The notes under the pieces were generated by a model. That model was given only the letters and a program-made list of their open reading frames with translations, searched no databases and was not told the origin of the DNA. This document shows, piece by piece, positions 59,546 through 64,000 of a stretch of DNA of 64,000 bases. The first letter of the stretch is position 1; every line of letters begins with the position of its first letter. A program made the position numbers and the translations under genes. Source of the DNA: Serripes groenlandicus (lineage: Eukaryota > Mollusca > Bivalvia > Cardiida > Cardiidae); contig JASEVX010000006.1 of assembly GCA_031761405.1 (NCBI GenBank), positions 31,180,117 through 31,244,116 on the forward strand. Reading direction: 5' to 3'.

Positions 59546-59744
59546 CATGTACATCTTTTTATTTTATGTTCTTGATGTTGTTTCTACGTAATTGCTAATC
59601 GCGCAATGTCCTTAACTTCGTGATATTATATTTACCTGCAAAGGTATAAATGTGGCATACAAATGTAGAACGACGTATTATATATAGCATACACAGCCAT
59701 GCAGTCGAAGTCGTATTATAGCGATGATGATGATGATGATATAT

Positions 59745-60850
59745 TATTATATCCCCGCAAACGTAGTTTGAAGGGGATATACTGGAATCAGCCTGTCGGT
59801 CGGTCGGTCGGTTGGTTGGTCGGTCGGTCGGTCGGTTAGTTGGTCGGTCGGTCGGTCTGTCCGCAAAATCCGTTCCGCTGTACTCCTCCTTCAGTTTCTA
59901 CCTGATTTACTTGATATTTGGCATAAATGTTAATCAGGAGTAGTAGATATGCAAGAAGCAAATTTCATGTCCCTGTGACCTTCACCTTGACCTCTGACCT
60001 TGAAATAGGATTTTCTTTTGTTAAAATCTAATCTGTTGTACTCCTCCTTCAGTTTCAACCTGATTTACTTCATACTTGGCATTCATACTTGGCATAAATG
60101 TTAATCAGGAGTAGTAGATGTGCAAGACGCAAATGTCATGTCCCTGTGATCTTGACCTTGACCTCTGAACTTGAAATAGGAATTTATTTTGTTAAAATAT
60201 AATCTGTTGTACTCCTTCTTCAGTTTCAACCTGATTTACTTCATACTTGGCATAAATGTTAATCAGGAGTAGTAGATGTGCAAGACGCAAATTTCATGTC
60301 CCTGTGACCTTCACCTTGACCTCTGACCATGAAATAGGACTTTTTTTGTTAAAATCTAATCTCTTGTACTCCTCCTTTAGTTTCAACCTGATTTACTTGA
60401 TACTTGGCATAAATGTTAATCAGGAGTAGTAGATGTGCAAGACGCAAATTTCATGTCCCTGTGACCTTCACCTCTGACCTTGAAATAGGATTTTTTTTTG
60501 TTAAAATCTAATCTGTTGAACTCCTCCTTCAATTTCAACCTGATTTACTTGATACTTGGCATAAATGTTAATCAGGAGTAGTAGATGTGCAAGACGCAAA
60601 TTTCATGTCCCTGTGACCTTCACCTCTGACCTTGAAATAGGATTTTTTTTGTTAAAATCTAATCTGTTGTACTCCTCCTTCAGTTTCAACCTGATTTACT
60701 TGATACTTGGCATAAATGTTAATCAGGAGTAGTAGATGTGCAAGACGCAAATTTCATGTCCCTGTGACCTTCACCTCTGACCTTGAAATAGGATTTTCTT
60801 AAAATCTAATCTGGTGCGACATACTCCTCCTTCAATTTCAACCGGATTCA
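59745..60850 (+). repeat. Element with CGGT run and six ~155-bp tandem units
   Basis: TATATCCCCGCAAACGTAG with the partner AAGGGGATATA, then a (TCGG)n run (59798-59860) and units starting TGTACTCCTCCTTCAGTTTC near 59880, 60037, 60207, 60364, 60517 and 60669. Each unit contains TGACCTTCACCTTGACCTCT-type half-sites. Same architecture as 18222-18850. Confidence 0.85.
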
Positions 60851-62584
60851 TTGAATAAAGAATGTGGTTCATTTTCTTCTTGTTTGTTTGTTTTCTGAAA
60901 CTAGAAAACTAAATAAAAACTGATTTCATGAGGAAATAGTACTTTATGCGGATTGTATTTTATGCATTAGAAAATGTTCCTGACAAAATTTCTTTAAAAT
61001 TAGATTTGTATATTGCTTATTGATATCATCTTAGTATTTCTTTTTGATACTGATATTCAAATTGTCTGAGTCAAAGATAATACTGTATTATCACTATTTC
61101 TGTCAAGGTTTTTGATGATCTTTATGTAATATAGTTATAATGAATATTAAAATGAAGAAAACAATGACATCTAAATATAAAACAAACAAATAAAATAATT
61201 AAAACTTGAATAAATATATGCATACATACAAATAGATCAAAGCTAAGATGCTATTATCATACTTTTGAGTTAAACCAATATGTATTTATATATTTAACTG
61301 TACTGAGACGTTCCGAATTCCAAACAACATTTCTGGGAGATTATGAAAATTGTGAGTACAATGGAGGCGGGCCACGGTAGTAAAGTCAATCTGACGTCGC
61401 CGTTTGGAGGGAAATGAGTAGGTTTGAAAACGTGAATAAATATTTTAACAACTGTTATATCAACTCAATTGTTTCATCAACTTCCCCAGACGCCATTGCT
61501 TAAAGAAATTCCGTAGCATTTGTTCACCGAAATGTCTAACATGTTATGTGTAACGCATGACAATTATTATGGGGTAAAAAAGACACTCAAACTGTTCCTT
61601 TCAACGTCAGAACTGGCTCCTTTGTAAGTGACATTAGTTTTCCACTTATTACTCACCTCTAACCATAAACAAAAGTGTATGTATATATCGCTAGTGACTG
61701 CTTGCCTATGCATCAACTCGTTTCTATGACAACGATTTATAACTAAACTTATGACAAAATTAGAAATATTAATTCGCCATAAGGCACAGCAAAAACAAAT
61801 ATACGTATGGTATGAATTTCCGAAATATGTATTAACTAATGTTTTACGTCTATTTTTATACTGTATCATTTGTAATAAAATAACTATTCGGGAATAAATA
61901 AATTAAGATATCCATTTTTAGTAGGGAATAGATAAGTTGATGATTATTGTAAAAAAAAAAGTTGTCAATTTTAATTCCGATGACTGCGTTTCACCTAAAT
62001 ATCGCAATGTGCGTTCCGACGCTGGACATCGGTAAAACGGCATTCTGATTTACTAAAAATCGGCTCGACAGATATTTTTGAAATTCTGGCAATTCGTAGT
62101 AGAAAAGGTGATCGTAATGATTGTATTTTTTTTAAAACATCTCTCGGGTAAATGCTTAGTAAATTAAAAATTATGCAATTACTTTGGAAATATTCCAGCG
62201 AAATTTTCATTAAAAATCGGGTATTTGTATCTGAATCGTCATGGCAGATACATTACATTTATATCATGACACAGGTAACTGTATTCTCTATAATTCGCTG
62301 CTATTGGTGTTTCAATACAAATTCAAACAAGACAGTAGAAGGGGCTGTTATTTCACAAAAAGATACGTTTTAACGTCGAAAACGACGTTATTTCAAAGGT
62401 ATGATTCCACCTTAAACAGTGAACGTCATGACGTCTTTTTTTTCTTCTTTTTCTTATGACAGTTGGTATGTTTATATCGTAATTAAGAGACTTTATGTAG
62501 GACTATTTGGCTAATTCTGGTATCATTATGAAGGTAAAAGGTTGATATTTTAGGAAATACAAAAAACTGAAAAAATATTTTTTT
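60851..62584. other. AT-rich, no gene recognised
   Basis: Open frames here (e.g. 61567-61869 on the - strand) lack codon bias, splice context or recognisable motifs. Confidence 0.4.
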
Positions 62585-62756
62585 GTCACTAATACAGGTT
62601 TTGTCGTGGACTGGCTCATATATAATATATATAATGCGAACATTGACTCGGGACATACGCGTACTCCTTGGTGTTTACCGTTTAGTTTTATTTCGTTAAC
62701 CCTTTCTCATAACGCGCAGTTTTTCCTTTTGTCACAATTTTTATCCGAAATGCGTC

Positions 62757-62953
62757 AACCCTTTCACTGCCAAATGCAATTACAGGCTTTTGAAAACAAA
62801 TGCAGATTCATGTGAGACAGCTCGTAACGATATCTGCATTGTTTGCCACTTAGAAGTTGAATTTTACCAAATTTCGTGTTGGACGAAAAATGGAGTGGTC
62901 CAATTTACAACATGGAAGAGTCTACTTTATGAAATTCGGCAGTGGAAGGGTTA
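62757..62953. mobile_element. Third MITE family (CCCTTTCACTGCC ends)
   Basis: ACCCTTTCACTGCCAAATGC and ATTCGGCAGTGGAAGGGTTA form terminal inverted repeats around ~160 bp. The 5' CCCTTT is like the abundant family, so it may be a distant piggyBac-type MITE. Confidence 0.65.
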
Positions 62954-63064
62954 GACAGTGTGAAGTAAAATATACAGCGGTCTATATGATACTAATATTT
63001 CTTAGTGTTATTGCAGGTTTTAAGTAACTCGATAGGCCTACTGGGATTAAAATAGACAAGGAAG

Positions 63065-63119
63065 ATGGAACCACACACTGCCGACATTGATCAAGGTTAC
63101 GCTTGGTTTATCCTAGCAG
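63065..63119 (+). CDS. Possible first coding exon of a monocarboxylate-transporter-like (SLC16/MFS) gene
   Basis: ATG followed by 18 codons giving MEPHTADIDQGYAWFILAG, split after the first base of the last Gly codon by GTTAGT. Monocarboxylate transporters begin with D(G/Q)GY(G/A)W(F/V) at the start of the first membrane helix, and their first intron often falls just there. The next exon is not identified before the window ends, so this rests on one short motif and a donor site. Confidence 0.4.
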
Positions 63120-63137
63120 GTTAGTTCTCCGTATAGC

Positions 63138-63290
63138 GTTAACCCCTATCCCACGTACGGACACATTTTGTAACAATGTTATCAACCTTCTTTCAATGAT
63201 TATACTTTCATTTCTAACTTTTACGGACCTGTTTTGTCATAGTCGTCTGCTGCACAGTTGTTGTATATTGGAAAGTGTAAAACAGTAGAG
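63138..63290 (+). mobile_element. Diverged MITE in the presumed first intron
   Basis: TTAACCCCTATCCCACGTAC, AGTCGTCTGCTGCACAGTTG, TATTGGAAAGTGTAA; same family as in the first 40 kb. Confidence 0.6.
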
Positions 63291-63344
63291 ACAAAGGTTC
63301 AGCGTTCTTTCGCCAAAACGTTTTCCATGTCTCAATGTACAACC

Positions 63345-63495
63345 GTATGTTATTGGTACTCAGTATCAGATCTCTAGATAAGGGGCATTGTTCATGTTCT
63401 GAACTCCTTATTTGACATTCAAACCCTATGTTGTGGGTAATCAAAAGAATCGTTTCAGTGAGACGATTCTTTTGAGTACCCACAACATAGGATCT
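63345..63495. mobile_element. Palindromic element (copy of 24489-24580)
   Basis: Contains CCTATGTTGTGGGTAATCAA and TTTGAGTACCCACAACATAG with AAGAATCGTTTC / GAGACGATTCTT between them (63425-63491), a near-perfect palindrome. Left part TGTTATTGGTACTCAGTATC. Confidence 0.65.
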
Positions 63496-64000
63496 TGTTG
63501 AGTAATAAGAGAAATATTGTGGGGAAAAGACCTGTTCACTGCCTCTTATCTAGTCCTCTGTCAGTATGGATAACGTAAACATTAATGAATAATGTCTGTG
63601 AGAGTGTCCGTCCGTCAGTTCCGGTTTCTAGTCCGGGCTATGTCTCAGCATATGCTTGCTTGAAATTCAGTGAAATAGTTTGTCCAAATTCTATATTCTA
63701 TATCCCACAGAGTTCTGGTCCTCTGTTGTTTAACAATCTTTTCGGGAACCATCTATCGTCATGGCGATCTATTATGATTGTTTGAGGTCCGTGGTCTGTC
63801 CAAACTATCGACACAATTAAAAAATATAATTTAGTCGAGTCGTAACGACCATGTTGTTTTCAGCATCTGATAATAAAATGCGGATCATTTAACTGCTATC
63901 CTTATTTTGTCGCCAATTTGTACGGCGGTGACACACTTAGGGATCACTTCTCCATCTTTGTCCGTCTGCCTGGTGATAACTTCCCTGTCGGCTGCTGGCT

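Larger units (their letters stand above)
58164..62624. mobile_element. 4.46-kb segment bounded by 40-bp inverted repeats
   Basis: TATATATGAGCCAGTCCACG, ACAAAACCTGTATTACTGAC at 58164-58203 is repeated as its reverse complement at 62585-62624 with one mismatch. This is the layout of a DNA transposon. Target duplication unclear because the flanks are TA-rich. Contains a decayed frame (58621-58905), duplications and the minisatellite at 59880-60845. Confidence 0.55.

Overview
The window looks like nuclear DNA of a lophotrochozoan animal, most likely a bivalve mollusc. It is AT-rich and intron-rich, with short GT-AG exons, tRNA-derived SINEs, a very large family of short palindromic MITEs, and long satellites. 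It holds no bacterial or organellar genes.

Region 1 (1-20 kb) carries the 3' part of one host gene on the + strand: eleven exons from 2976 to 19827 whose phases join into a 415-codon coiled-coil reading frame ending in TGA. I read it as a homologue of the centriolar protein CEP89. Its introns are packed with MITEs whose ends are CCCTTTCCC...GGGAAAGGG flanked by TTAA, the pattern expected of piggyBac-related MITEs. More than 30 whole or partial copies lie between 1.5 and 38.7 kb, some nested with SINEs.

Region 2 (20-40 kb) has no convincing gene. It holds more MITEs, a 29-bp array (28.35-29.22 kb), a 44-bp array (29.5-33.36 kb), dispersed duplications (33.4-36.5 kb), and a 40-bp array (36.56-37.85 kb) made from the end of the MITE itself.

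Region 3 (40249-54935) is the main find: a complete 14,687-bp Polinton/Maverick-like element. It has a perfect 6-bp target duplication (GCTGGG), ends in AGTAGT...ACTACT, and has long inverted repeats built from a short GGAGGGTAGACCGGGTCA module. All well-supported genes are on the - strand: packaging ATPase, small basic and hydrophobic virion-type proteins, a chromodomain integrase, a penton-like protein, a core-type protein, a double-jelly-roll-type major capsid protein and an adenain-like cysteine protease. They are packed with 1-35 nt overlaps or very short gaps. I find no protein-primed DNA polymerase B; the space to the right holds a 52-bp x ~47 array and a 392-bp x 3.4 array. At the left end a separate small zinc-binding-type gene ends in a stem-loop matching the metazoan replication-dependent histone 3' end. 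Its promoter and a broken copy of its reading frame are repeated in inverted orientation at the right end.

Region 4 (55-64 kb) holds a 66-bp array directly beside the element, a hAT-like MITE, a 4.46-kb segment bounded by 40-bp inverted repeats with a decayed ORF, a six-unit 155-bp minisatellite, and near the right edge a possible first exon of a monocarboxylate-transporter-type (SLC16) gene.
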